NCBI RefSeq assembly: GCF_014651055.1
Contig: NZ_BMWD01000018.1
Coordinates: forward strand, 22,155-86,154
Length of the DNA stretch: 64,000 nucleotides
DNA from: Streptomyces fructofermentans
Lineage (GTDB): Bacteria; Actinomycetota; Actinomycetes; Streptomycetales; Streptomycetaceae
Reading direction: 5' to 3'
In this document: positions 33,458 to 42,243 of the stretch, piece by piece
Layout of the letters: each line of letters begins with the position of its first letter
Numbering within the stretch: the first letter of the stretch is position 1
Position numbers and translations under genes: made by a program
The notes under the pieces: generated by a model
Told to the model about the DNA's origin: nothing
What the model saw: the letters and a program-made list of their open reading frames with translations, nothing else
Databases searched by the model: none

Positions 33458-34346
33458 GCGGACGCGACCCCGGGCGCGCTGCCGGGGGCCGGAGGCCATG
33501 GGCATGAGTGGGGCCGGGGGCCGGGGTCGGCAGGAGTGGGACCGGAGTGGGACCGGAGGCCGGGAGTGGGCCGGGGCCGGGGTGACGGACTCCGGCCCCG
33601 GCGGGCTTGTGCCGAACGGGGGCCGGGAGTGGCGCTCCGGCGACCTCTTTCGACGAAGTCGCCCGGTGAAAGCGCGAGTTGGCGCGCATTCCCGGCCAGG
33701 TGCCCGCGGCACGGGGAACGGCGTGCGCGCCCGATGGCGACCCGGTGACGCATGTGCATTACAAGTACCTGGAAGTCAACCCTTGATCGCCGTAGCGGGC
33801 CCTGATATCCATGTGCACATCCTCCTCACATGATCTTCACATGTGGGTGGCTTCTCAGGTCGGTCCCCACCCGCGTCGGCAACCCGCCGGCGTGCGCGAT
33901 TCGAGATGCCGCAAGGCCACGCCTTGAGGCAGCCCTTCGCGTCCGGCCGCCCGGCACACCAGCCGGTCCACTCCTGAGAGAACCCTTGACGACCTGCACT
34001 GTCCGCGCGACAACGTTATCGACGGCCGCGCTCCCCGCCCCGCCCGAGGGCGCCGGGCGGGCGTGACGCGCCCGGCACCCGCGGCCGCCGCCTGGGGCGC
34101 CACGGTCCGTCCCCGCGTCCCCGGCGCCGCCCGCCGTTGAGCGGCGCCCGCTTTCCCGCACGTCACTCCACGTACGTCCGCGCGTACGTCGATTCCACAT
34201 GTCACGAGTGCTTCCCGGACGCGCCGAATTCCCCTTTCTCCACCCCCTTCTTCTCCACCCGGCGCCGCTTCGGGCTGCCATTCGGCCTCCGCCTTCCGCC
34301 CGTCCGGCGGGAGGTCGTACGCACCTCCTTTCCACCGAGGGAATCC
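33458..34346. other. Long intergenic region without a convincing gene
   Basis: About 890 bases. From 33490 to 33640 it is GGCCGGGA/GTGGGACCGGA low complexity. From 33735 to 33850 it is relatively AT-rich, with repeated CATGTG motifs (CATGTGCA twice, CACATG near 33838) and TTACAAGTACC, which look like operator or promoter material. TTGACG at 33986 could be a -35 for the zinc-ribbon gene, but no good -10 pairs with it. GAGGGAATCC is that gene's ribosome-binding site. Frames crossing this region lack coding character. Confidence 0.45.
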
Positions 34347-37300
34347 ATGCCTGCCTTCTGCGCCCACTGCGGCGGCCGACTGCCCGGCGAGGCGCGCTTC
34401 TGCGCCTCGTGCGGCCAGGCCGTCGTCGCCACGCCCCCGGGTCCGCCCCCGGTGGCGCCCCCGCCCCTGCCCGCCTCGCCGCCCGCGGCCACGGGCGCGC
34501 CGGAGGCGACGGGGCACGTCCACGCGGCTGCCGGCCTCCCGCCCGTGCCCGCTCAGGGCCCCGCCCCCGGCCCGCCCGCGCCGTTGACGGGCCACCTGGT
34601 GCGCGAGGCGCTCGCGCGAACGCTGAGCGGCGACTGGGTCACGCCCGCCCGTGTCGCCGCCCCGCCGACCGCCCTCCTGCTCCTGCTGGCGCTTCTCGTC
34701 GCCGGGTCCGCGGAGGGACTGGGCGGCGGTTTCGCCGACAGGTTCACCGCAGGACTCGTCCTCGTCCTGTCCGCGGTCGGCGCGAGTCCGGGTCTCGCGG
34801 TCACGGATCAGGACAGCCTGACCCCGATGGTGTCGGCCGAACTCTCCCTGCTGCCGCTCGGGGCGACGCTGCTGTGGGCCGGTGCCCTGTGGTGCGGCGC
34901 CCTGCGGGAGCGCGTCCGCCGCGCGGCCGGCGCCGGGCGGGCGTCCGCCGACGGAGCCGTCCCGCTCGCCGTGCGCACGGTCCTGCTGACCGTGCTCGGG
35001 GTCGTACTCCTGGCGGCGACGGCCGGCGGGTCCGTCCTCCAGCCGACCGGGGGCCTCTCGCGCCACGTGACGCTGACCCTGACGTGCTCCGTGTGGAGCG
35101 CGGCCTGCTGGAGCCTGCTGCTGGCCTCCGGGGTGCTCCTGCCCACGTTGTGCGGTTCGCCCGCCCCCGAGTCCGCGCTCCGTCGGCCGGAAGTGCGCGG
35201 CTGGCTCCGGGCGGCCCGGCACGCGGCCGTCTCCCTCGCCGTGCCCGTCGCTCTGGCCGGCGTCGTGGTCGTGGTCCTGCTGGTCTCGCGGAACGGCGCC
35301 CAGGCGCTCGTACCGGCGCTGCTCCTCGCCCCCAACCTCGGCGTGACCGCGCTCGGAGTCGGCTGGGGAGCCCCTGCCGAGCTGACCGCCGGGGGTGCCT
35401 TCCCCGGGTTCCGGTCGTCGGGCGGCGAGGTTCCCGGCGGCACGGTGGCCCTCTCCCTGTTCGAGCCGCATGGCCTCGGCGCGGGGCTCTGGGCGTCCCT
35501 GCTGCTCGGTGTGGCGGCCGTCCTGCTGCTCGGCCTTCGCGTCCTGGGCGAGGGGGGCCGGGCAGCCGCCGTGCGCGCCGCGGTGTGTTTCGTCGCCGGC
35601 TTCCTGCTGTCGGTGCTCGCGGCGGGAGCCGCGGCCGAGATGTCCCTCGGCGCCGACGGCGCGGGGTTCCTGTCCTGGGAACTGGACCTCCACGGCCTGC
35701 GATCCGACGCCGGTACGGCCGAGGCCGGACTCGCCTTCCCCGCCGCGCTGTTCGCGGCCGCGGTGTGGGCTGCCGTCGGCGCCTTCGGGGTGCCCGCGGC
35801 GGCCCGGAGGCTCGGGTGGACGGGCGCCGGCGGACTGCCGGTACGCGCGGCGGTCCTCCGTCGCTTCCTCACGCGGCTCGTGTCCGCACCGGCCGGTCCG
35901 GCTTTCGTCCCGGCTGCCGTTCCGGTCGACGCGCGGCCGGCGGGGCCGGGCGTCGACGCCGTGGCCGGCGACGGGTCGCCGGGGGCGCTCACCGTGCCGG
36001 ACCTGCCGGACCTGCCGGACCTGCCGGTCCATGCGGTGCCCGCGGTCCCTGTGGCTCCTGCGGTCCCTGTGGCTCTTGCGGTCCTGGAGGCTCCTGCGGT
36101 CCCGCCGGTCCCGCCGGTCCCGCCGGTCGCGGGAGCCGGGGCCGACGCCCCTGCCGATGCGGTGTTCGGCACCGGTTCGGTGTCCGGGGCCGATTCAGAC
36201 GTCGATCCCGATGCGGAGCCCGGGTCCCGGTCTGGCGCCGAGGGCGGGTCCGGGTCCGAGCCCGAGCCCGGGTCCGAGCCCGGGTCCGGGGCGGAGGCCG
36301 ACACGGAGTCCGTGTCCGGTGCAGGGGCTGACGCGGAGTCCGACTCCGGGTCCGGGGCTGACGGTGACGGCGATGCCGAGTCCGGGGCCGGGTCCGTGGC
36401 TGTTCCCGAGTCCGGGTCCGTGGCCGTCCCCGGGTCCGAGGTCGGGGCCGAGTCCGGGGCTGACGCCGAGTCCGAGTCCGAGTCGGACTCCGGGTCCGGC
36501 GCCGACGGGTCCGCCGTCACCGGGCTTGAGCACGGCGAGTCGTCCGCGCAGGGGACTCCCGCCGCCTCCGAGCCGGCTTCCGCCGCCGAGCCGCGTACGG
36601 GTGTCCCCGCGGACCGGACCGCCCCGGTGCCGCCCGCGCCGGGCCCGGCCGGGGCCGTGCGTGCGGCGGGGGCCGACCGGCTCGACACCGTCACGGCCCC
36701 GGCCCGCCCGGCCGCCGTGCCGCCGCAGGACGGTCCCGTGCTCCTCGCGGCGCCCCCGACCGAGCCCCGGCCGGGGCGCCGTACCCCCCACTGGGGTGCC
36801 GTCATCGCGACCGTCGTGGCCAGCGCGGTCGTCGCCGGAGGCGTCACCGCGGGCGCGATGTGGCTGACCTCCGACCGGTCGGGGTCGAAGCCGCACGCGG
36901 CCCGGACGGCGCCCGCCGCCCCCGCGGGCTCCGGAACCCCCGCGCCGGCCCCCTCCGCCCCCTCCGGGAGCCCCGACGTGCCGTCGACCGGTCCGTCCGG
37001 CCCCGGGGCGTCGCCCACCGGGACGGGGGTGGCGCCGGAGGACGTTCCCGCCGAGGTGGAGCGCCTGCTGGGGGAGAACAGCCCCATGCGCGGCCGGGTG
37101 CAGAAGGCCGTCACCGCGGCCAAGCACTGCTGGAACGGCGTGGGCTCGGTCCGGGACGCCCGTGACGACCTGCTGGTCGTGGCGACCCGCCGCGACGATC
37201 TCGTACGGCGTCTCGACCTGCTCGTTCCGCAGGCGGAGAGCGACCTGCTCCCGGCGCTGGAGGCGCTGTCGCGGGCCTGGACGGCCTCGGCGGACGCCGA

Positions 37301-37511
37301 CCGGGACTATGCCGAGTGGGCGTCCCGGATCGTCGACGACATGACGCCCGACCCGCTGAACGGATGCCCGAACCACGGCGCGGTCGGCGAGTCCCAGTAC
37401 GCGGGTGCGCACGACGAGGCGGCGGGGGAGGCGAAGGAGGAGTTCGCCGGTCTGTGGAACGACCTCGCGCCGCGGTACGGCCTGACACCCGTGGAGGTCG
37501 CGAACCTCTGA
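34347..37511 (+). CDS. Very large zinc-ribbon multi-pass membrane protein with acidic repeat linker
   Basis: A 1054-residue protein. Residues 1-24 are a zinc ribbon (CAHC and CASC; Cys 5, 8, 19, 22), then a Pro/Ala linker. Several hydrophobic helices between about 105 and 520 form a membrane domain. Residues 612-727 are Ser/Gly/Glu/Asp/Ala repeats (SGSEPEPGSEPGSG type). One more transmembrane helix lies near 815-843, followed by a Ser/Pro linker and a soluble C-terminal domain from about 905 (HCWNGVGSVRDARDDLLVVA, then a conserved-looking Cys-Pro-Asn). The architecture suggests an envelope protein with cytosolic zinc ribbon and an exported C-terminus. The function is unknown. Confidence 0.75.
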   Translation: MPAFCAHCGGRLPGEARFCASCGQAVVATPPGPPPVAPPPLPASPPAATGAPEATGHVHAAAGLPPVPAQGPAPGPPAPLTGHLVREALARTLSGDWVTPARVAAPPTALLLLLALLVAGSAEGLGGGFADRFTAGLVLVLSAVGASPGLAVTDQDSLTPMVSAELSLLPLGATLLWAGALWCGALRERVRRAAGAGRASADGAVPLAVRTVLLTVLGVVLLAATAGGSVLQPTGGLSRHVTLTLTCSVWSAACWSLLLASGVLLPTLCGSPAPESALRRPEVRGWLRAARHAAVSLAVPVALAGVVVVVLLVSRNGAQALVPALLLAPNLGVTALGVGWGAPAELTAGGAFPGFRSSGGEVPGGTVALSLFEPHGLGAGLWASLLLGVAAVLLLGLRVLGEGGRAAAVRAAVCFVAGFLLSVLAAGAAAEMSLGADGAGFLSWELDLHGLRSDAGTAEAGLAFPAALFAAAVWAAVGAFGVPAAARRLGWTGAGGLPVRAAVLRRFLTRLVSAPAGPAFVPAAVPVDARPAGPGVDAVAGDGSPGALTVPDLPDLPDLPVHAVPAVPVAPAVPVALAVLEAPAVPPVPPVPPVAGAGADAPADAVFGTGSVSGADSDVDPDAEPGSRSGAEGGSGSEPEPGSEPGSGAEADTESVSGAGADAESDSGSGADGDGDAESGAGSVAVPESGSVAVPGSEVGAESGADAESESESDSGSGADGSAVTGLEHGESSAQGTPAASEPASAAEPRTGVPADRTAPVPPAPGPAGAVRAAGADRLDTVTAPARPAAVPPQDGPVLLAAPPTEPRPGRRTPHWGAVIATVVASAVVAGGVTAGAMWLTSDRSGSKPHAARTAPAAPAGSGTPAPAPSAPSGSPDVPSTGPSGPGASPTGTGVAPEDVPAEVERLLGENSPMRGRVQKAVTAAKHCWNGVGSVRDARDDLLVVATRRDDLVRRLDLLVPQAESDLLPALEALSRAWTASADADRDYAEWASRIVDDMTPDPLNGCPNHGAVGESQYAGAHDEAAGEAKEEFAGLWNDLAPRYGLTPVEVANL
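36180..36525 (+). repeat. Hexanucleotide-type repeat coding the acidic linker
   Basis: Imperfect GGGTCCGAG/CCCGGGTCC units repeat in frame for about 345 bases and encode the Ser/Gly/Glu/Asp region. Shorter related arrays (CTGCCGGAC three times at about 36000; GTCCCGCCG three times near 36105) precede it. Confidence 0.8.
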
Positions 37512-37512
37512 C

Positions 37513-37554
37513 GCGCCGTACGAAGCGCGCCGTACGAAGCGCGCCGTACGAAGC
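37513..37554. repeat. Three perfect tandem 14-bp repeats after the zinc-ribbon gene
   Basis: GCGCCGTACGAAGC occurs three times in tandem (37513, 37527, 37541) plus a partial fourth, starting one base after the stop codon. Each unit holds the palindrome CGTACG. Confidence 0.92.
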
Positions 37555-37556
37555 GC

Positions 37557-37601
37557 GCCGCGGGCCGACCGTGCTCCTGGGAGGGCGCGGTGGCCCGCGG
37601 C
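37557..37601 (+). terminator. Terminator of the zinc-ribbon gene
   Basis: A perfect 10-bp GC stem (37557-37566 with 37592-37601) with a 25-base loop, directly after the 14-bp repeats. Confidence 0.65.
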
Positions 37602-37756
37602 CGTCGGCGGCCCCGGCCGGGTCAGGACGGCCGGGGCCGCCCCCTCACCCACCGGCCCCGCCCCTCCCCACCCATCGGGGCCGCTCCCAACCCCTCGGCC
37701 CCGCACGCCGCTTGCCGTTCCCGCCCGGGTCCCGCCCGGGGCCGGATCCGCCCCCG

Positions 37757-37762
37757 TAGGCT
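37757..37762 (+). promoter_or_regulatory. Candidate -10 of a leaderless promoter (MBL gene)
   Basis: TAGGCT ends six bases before the ATG at 37769 and no Shine-Dalgarno sequence is visible, the same arrangement as upstream of dapD. Confidence 0.45.
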
Positions 37763-37768
37763 CCCCGC

Positions 37769-38521
37769 ATGCCCCTGACCCTCACCACGCTCGGCACGGC
37801 CTCCCCGCACCCCCGGCCCGGGCGTCCCTGTTCCGGGTACCTGGTGAGCGGCGGCGGCGCCGAGGTGTGGGTGGACGCGGGGCCCGGCACGTTCGCCGAG
37901 TTGCAGCGGCACACGGACCCGGCGCGGCTGACCGCGATCTGGATCTCGCATCTGCACGCCGACCACTGCGCGGACCTCCTGGCCGCCGTGTACGGCCTCG
38001 CGTACGGCGGACTCACCCCGGCCGAACCCGTCGCGGTGTACGCGCCCGCCGGCTGCGGGCGGCGGATCGCGGGGTTCCTCGGGCGGTCGGACACCGGATT
38101 CCTCGACCCGTTCGTCGAGTTCAGGACCCTGGAGGACGGGCACGAGGCACGGCTCGGCGGGCTCGTGCTGACCAGCCGCGCCGTCGTCCACGACACCGAG
38201 GCGTACGGCCTGCGTGCCGAGTGCGGAGGCAAGGTCCTCGCGTACTCGGGGGACACCGGACCGTGCGAGCCGCTCGCCGAACTCGCCCGGGACGCCGACC
38301 TGTTCCTCTGCGAGGCGGACATCGACCGGCATCGCGAAGGCGAACAGGTCCATCTGACCCCGGAGGACGCCGGGGCGTACGCCCGCGAGGCCCGGGCAGG
38401 GGAACTGCTCGTCACACACGTCGGCCCCACCCTCACGCCCGAGGCGGCCACGGACCGTGCCGCCGCGGCCTTTGGGGGCCGCGCGTCCACGGCGCGCGAG
38501 GGCGACGTACGGACCGTCTGA
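37769..38521 (+). CDS. MBL-fold metallohydrolase (RNase Z/arylsulfatase-like)
   Basis: A 250-residue metallo-beta-lactamase fold enzyme. It has the zinc motif HLHADH (61-66), the second metal Asp in LAYSGDTGPCEPL and the final His in LLVTHVGPTL. The open strand LTTLGTASPHPRPGRPCSGY is typical of RNase Z-like MBL proteins. It lacks the long exosite arm of tRNase Z, so it is probably a small-molecule hydrolase; the substrate is unknown. It is monocistronic with a likely leaderless start. Confidence 0.87.
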   Translation: MPLTLTTLGTASPHPRPGRPCSGYLVSGGGAEVWVDAGPGTFAELQRHTDPARLTAIWISHLHADHCADLLAAVYGLAYGGLTPAEPVAVYAPAGCGRRIAGFLGRSDTGFLDPFVEFRTLEDGHEARLGGLVLTSRAVVHDTEAYGLRAECGGKVLAYSGDTGPCEPLAELARDADLFLCEADIDRHREGEQVHLTPEDAGAYAREARAGELLVTHVGPTLTPEAATDRAAAAFGGRASTAREGDVRTV

Positions 38522-38581
38522 GACGGGTCCGCCGCACGGACGGGTCCGCCGGACGTCGGCCGACTTCTTTTGTGAGAAGCG

Positions 38582-38610
38582 TTGACGAAACACAGGCGCG
38601 CTCCTACCTT
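38582..38610 (+). promoter_or_regulatory. Promoter of the pentose/pectin catabolic operon
   Basis: TTGACG (38582-38587), a 17-base spacer and TACCTT (38605-38610) form a good promoter for the GntR gene and the genes coupled to it. Confidence 0.6.
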
Positions 38611-38631
38611 CGTCGCGTCGTACTTCGTACG

Positions 38632-38641
38632 TCATATATGA
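38632..38641. promoter_or_regulatory. Candidate GntR operator
   Basis: TCATATATGA is a perfect 10-bp palindrome 30 bases before the GntR ATG and just after the predicted transcription start. A related GATATGTGA follows at 38647. AT-rich palindromes of this kind are typical FadR-subfamily sites, so autoregulation is likely. Confidence 0.55.
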
Positions 38642-38671
38642 GACGCGATATGTGAGATCCGAGAGGCGCGC

Positions 38672-39328
38672 ATGACCTCTGTGCCCATCCCGATCCCGTC
38701 CCGCACGCAGTTCGTGCTGGAAGGGATCAAGAACCGCATCCTCACCGGGCAGTTGACCCCGGGACAGGCTCTGGTCGAGACCGAACTCGCCGCGCAGTTC
38801 GGGGTGTCCAAGACGCCCGTGCGCGAGGCGTTGAAGACCCTGGCCGGCACCGGGCTCGTCGTGATGAACCAGTACAAGGGCGTCACGGTGCGCATGGTGG
38901 ACGCGGACATGGCGCGCGAGGTGTACGACGTGCGGCTGCTCCTGGAGCCGGAGGCGCTGCGGCGCTCCGTGACCCGCGGCGCCTCCCTCGACACGGCGCG
39001 CGTGGCCCTCGAACGGGCGGACGGCGCCACCGACACCGCCCAACGCTCCCTCGCCAACCGGGAGTTCCACCGCTCGCTGTACGTCTCCTGCGGCAACCCG
39101 CTGCTGGGCCGGATGCTCGACGAGGTCCGCGACCAGGCGGCCCTGGTCTCCGCCGTCGCCTGGGCCGCCGACCCGTCCTGGGAGCGCGAGGCCACCGAGC
39201 ACCGGGAGATCCTCCGGCTCGCCCTCGACGGGGACGCGGACGGCGCGGCGCGGGCCCTGCACTCGCACATCGCCTCGTTCGTGCAACGGGCCTTCCCCGA
39301 GGCCCAGGGAAAGGGTGAACCGGAATGA
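38672..39328 (+). CDS. GntR-family (FadR/FCD) transcriptional regulator
   Basis: A 218-residue regulator. A GntR winged helix (GQALVETELAAQFGVSKTPV, then REALKTLAGTGLV) is followed by a C-terminal FCD domain, whose metal and ligand site residues are in DVRLLLEPEAL, NREFHRSLYVSCGN and TEHREILRLALDGD. FCD members of sugar-acid operons respond to aldonates, uronates or their keto-deoxy derivatives. The gene overlaps the following DapA-family gene by ATGA and is the first gene of the catabolic operon, which it probably represses. Confidence 0.9.
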   Translation: MTSVPIPIPSRTQFVLEGIKNRILTGQLTPGQALVETELAAQFGVSKTPVREALKTLAGTGLVVMNQYKGVTVRMVDADMAREVYDVRLLLEPEALRRSVTRGASLDTARVALERADGATDTAQRSLANREFHRSLYVSCGNPLLGRMLDEVRDQAALVSAVAWAADPSWEREATEHREILRLALDGDADGAARALHSHIASFVQRAFPEAQGKGEPE

Positions 39329-40236
39329 CCACGACCACGTTCGAGGCCCAGCGGGCCGCCCTCGCCGACGTGGTGGCGATCCCCGTGACCCCGTTCGCCG
39401 AGGACGGCACCATCGACCGGGACGTCCACCGCTCGCTGCTGCGCCGGGTGCTCGACGGCGGCGTACGCATCCTCACGCCCAACGGGAACACCGGTGAGTT
39501 CTACGCGCTGAGCCCCGAAGAGCGGCGCACGGTCACCGAGTTGACGATCGAGGAGACGGGCGGCCGGGCGACCGTCCTGGTCGGGGTCGGGCACGACGTG
39601 CCGACCGCCGTCGCCTCCGCGCGCCACGCCCGCGAGCAGGGCGCGCAGATGGTGATGGTCCACCAGCCCGTCCACCCGTACGTGTCGGAGGGCGGCTGGG
39701 TCGACTACCACCGCGCGATCGCCCGGGCGGTGCCCGAACTCGGCGTCGTCCCGTACATCCGCAACCCGTCGCTCGCAGGCGCCCGGCTGGCCGAACTCGC
39801 GGACGACTGCCCCAATGTCATCGGTGTGAAGTACGCCGTGCCGGACGCGGCCCGCTTCGCCGCGTTCGCCCGTGACGCGGGGCTCGAACGCTTCGTGTGG
39901 GTGGCCGGACTCGCGGAGCCTTACGCGCCCTCGTACTTCTCCGCGGGGGCGACCGGGTTCACCTCGGGCCTGGTGAACGTCGCCCCCGCCGTCTCGCTGA
40001 ACATGATCGAGGCACTCCGGTCGGGCGACTACGCGGGAGCCATGAAGGTCTGGGAGCAGATCCGCCGCTTCGAGGAACTGCGCGGAGCCAACTCCTCGGC
40101 CAACAACGTGACCGTCGTCAAGGAGGCGCTGGCCTCACTCGGCCTGTGCCGTCGCGACGTACGCCCGCCGAGCAGGCAGCTTCCCGAGGCCGAGCGCGCC
40201 GAGATCGCCGCGATAGCCGGGGGGTGGTCGACATGA
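39325..40236 (+). CDS. DapA-superfamily sugar-acid dehydratase/aldolase
   Basis: A 303-residue TIM-barrel enzyme with a Schiff-base Lys in VIGVKYAVPD (Lys 169), a Tyr in VVPYIRNPS (Tyr 144) and GNTGEFYALSPEE in place of GTTGE. That loop is shared with KdgD and L-2-keto-3-deoxyarabonate dehydratase rather than with DapA. Coupled by ATGA overlaps to the GntR gene before it and the IlvD/Edd dehydratase after it, its best role is conversion of a 2-keto-3-deoxy sugar acid, most likely L-2-keto-3-deoxyarabonate to 2,5-dioxopentanoate. Aldol cleavage to pyruvate is the alternative. Confidence 0.82.
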   Translation: MTTTTFEAQRAALADVVAIPVTPFAEDGTIDRDVHRSLLRRVLDGGVRILTPNGNTGEFYALSPEERRTVTELTIEETGGRATVLVGVGHDVPTAVASARHAREQGAQMVMVHQPVHPYVSEGGWVDYHRAIARAVPELGVVPYIRNPSLAGARLAELADDCPNVIGVKYAVPDAARFAAFARDAGLERFVWVAGLAEPYAPSYFSAGATGFTSGLVNVAPAVSLNMIEALRSGDYAGAMKVWEQIRRFEELRGANSSANNVTVVKEALASLGLCRRDVRPPSRQLPEAERAEIAAIAGGWST

Positions 40237-41999
40237 CCGGCACCGCACCGGCCGAACAGGGCGGCGCCGCCGGGACACCGGCCGGGCCCCGGCGGCTGCG
40301 CAGCCACCAGTGGTACGGCACCGAGGGGCTGCGCTCGTTCAGTCACCGCGCCCGCACCCGGCAGCTCGGCTACCTGCCCGAGGAGCACCTCGGCAAGCCC
40401 GTCATCGCCATCCTCAACACCTGGTCCGACATCAACCCCTGCCATGTCCATCTCCGGGACCGCGCGCAGGCAGTGAAGCGGGGCGTGTGGCAGGCCGGCG
40501 GCTTCCCGCTGGAGTTCCCCGTCTCCACCCTCAGCGAGACCTTCCAGAAGCCGACCCCCATGCTCTACCGTAACATGCTCGCGATGGAGACCGAGGAACT
40601 GCTGAGGTCGTACCCGGTGGACGGGGCCGTGCTGATGGGTGGTTGCGACAAGTCCACGCCCGCGCTGCTCATGGGCGCCGCGTCCGTCGACCTGCCGGCC
40701 GTGTTCGTGCCCGCGGGGCCGATGCTGCCGGGCCACTGGCGCAACGAGGTGCTCGGCTCGGGCACCGACATGTGGAAGTACTGGGACGACAAGCGCGCCG
40801 GGCTCATCGGGGACTGCGAGATGGCCGAGCTGGAGAGCGGGCTGGCGCGTTCCCCCGGGCACTGCATGACCATGGGCACGGCGTCCACGCTGACCGCGGC
40901 GGCCGAGGCGCTGGGCGTCACGGTGCCCGGTGCGTCCAGCATCCCGGCCGTCGACTCGGGGCACGACAGGATGGCCGCCGCCTCCGGCCTGCGGATCGTC
41001 GAACTCGTGCGCAGGGACCGGAAGCTGTCCGACATCCTCACGGCGGACGCCTTCGAGGACGCGGTGACGACGGTCCTCGGCCTCGGCGGCTCCACCAACG
41101 CGGTGATCCACCTGATCGCCATGGCGGGACGCGCCGGGGTCCGGCTCACCCTCGACGACTTCGACCGTGTCGCCCGCAAGGTGCCGGTCCTCGCGAACGT
41201 GCGCCCCGGCGGCCGGAGGTACCTCATGGAGGACTTCCACTTCGCCGGCGGGCTGCCAGGGTTCCTGTCGCGGATCACCGATCTGCTGCACCTGGACCGG
41301 CCCACGGTCTCGTACGACACGCTGCGCGAGCAGCTCGACGGGGTGCTCGTGCACGACGACGACGTGATCCGGCCGCGCCACCACCCCGTCGCGGACGAGG
41401 GCGGGGTCGCGGTACTGCGGGGCAACCTCTGCCCCGACGGAGCGGTGATCAAGCACATCGCGGCCGAGCCGCACCTGCTCCGGCACACCGGTCCCGCTGT
41501 CGTGTTCGACGACTACCGGGTCATGCAGCGCACCATCAACGACCCGGAGCTGGGCATCACCGCGGACACCGTGCTGGTGCTGCGCAACGCCGGCCCCAAG
41601 GGCGGACCGGGCATGCCGGAGTACGGGATGCTGCCGATCCCCGACCATCTGCTCAAGCAGGGCGTCCGGGACATGGTGCGGATCTCCGACGCCCGGATGA
41701 GCGGCACGAGTTACGGCGCGTGCGTCCTGCACGTCGCCCCCGAGTCGTACGTCGGCGGACCCCTCGCCCTGGTGCGCACCGGCGACACGATCACCCTCGA
41801 CGTCGAGGCGCGCTCGCTCCGGCTCGATGTGGACGACGCGGAACTGGAGCGGCGCCGGGCGGAGTGGACCGCGCCTCCCGAACGCTACGAACGCGGCTAC
41901 GGCGCGCTCTACAACGACCAGATCACCCAGGCCGACACCGGCTGCGACTTCGCCTTCCTGGCACGGCCGGGCAAGGTGCAGGACCCCTACGCGGGCTGA
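40233..41999 (+). CDS. IlvD/Edd-family sugar-acid dehydratase (arabinonate dehydratase-like)
   Basis: A 588-residue Fe-S dehydratase. The cluster cysteines are visible in SDINPCHVH (Cys 70), MGGCDKSTP (Cys 138) and GHCMTMGTAST (Cys 211). RISDARMSGTSYGACVLHVA carries the Mg and substrate residues. HQWYGTEGLRSFSHRARTRQ marks the sugar-acid (arabinonate/xylonate/galactonate) branch rather than branched-chain amino-acid IlvD. It would make a 2-keto-3-deoxy acid for the enzyme encoded just upstream, with which it overlaps by four bases. L-arabinonate is the favoured substrate because of the pectin-side-chain setting. Confidence 0.88.
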   Translation: MTGTAPAEQGGAAGTPAGPRRLRSHQWYGTEGLRSFSHRARTRQLGYLPEEHLGKPVIAILNTWSDINPCHVHLRDRAQAVKRGVWQAGGFPLEFPVSTLSETFQKPTPMLYRNMLAMETEELLRSYPVDGAVLMGGCDKSTPALLMGAASVDLPAVFVPAGPMLPGHWRNEVLGSGTDMWKYWDDKRAGLIGDCEMAELESGLARSPGHCMTMGTASTLTAAAEALGVTVPGASSIPAVDSGHDRMAAASGLRIVELVRRDRKLSDILTADAFEDAVTTVLGLGGSTNAVIHLIAMAGRAGVRLTLDDFDRVARKVPVLANVRPGGRRYLMEDFHFAGGLPGFLSRITDLLHLDRPTVSYDTLREQLDGVLVHDDDVIRPRHHPVADEGGVAVLRGNLCPDGAVIKHIAAEPHLLRHTGPAVVFDDYRVMQRTINDPELGITADTVLVLRNAGPKGGPGMPEYGMLPIPDHLLKQGVRDMVRISDARMSGTSYGACVLHVAPESYVGGPLALVRTGDTITLDVEARSLRLDVDDAELERRRAEWTAPPERYERGYGALYNDQITQADTGCDFAFLARPGKVQDPYAG

Positions 42000-42070
42000 G
42001 CACGAGCACGTCCGGCGCTCCTGGGCCGGAACCCGAACGGCAAAGCCCACTGGGCCCCGTACGCGCACGA

Positions 42071-42084
42071 AGCAAGCGCTTCCT
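42071..42084. promoter_or_regulatory. Candidate LacI-type operator upstream of the sugar permeases
   Basis: AGCAAGCGCTTCCT contains the AAGCGCTT palindrome and closely resembles the perfect GCAAGCGCTTGC site at 47738-47749 before the binding-protein gene. It sits in the 244-base gap before the first permease, which otherwise holds GCACGACGGCACCACGG-type short repeats. Confidence 0.55.
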
Positions 42085-42243
42085 GCACCGGGCGCGTTCC
42101 GCACGACGGAACGACGGCAGCACGGCACGACGGCACCACGGCGACCCCGCCGAGGGCCCGGAGCCCGGCACGGCAGCACGGCACCGCACCACCGAACGGA
42201 CCAGCGCACGGCACCACCCGCACCCCGAGAACGGAGAACAGTC

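Noticed and set aside
34199..37123. Long antisense and alternate frames across the zinc-ribbon gene
   Set aside because: High-GC codon bias opens all frames here; only the 34347-37511 frame has zinc-ribbon, membrane helices and a ribosome-binding site.
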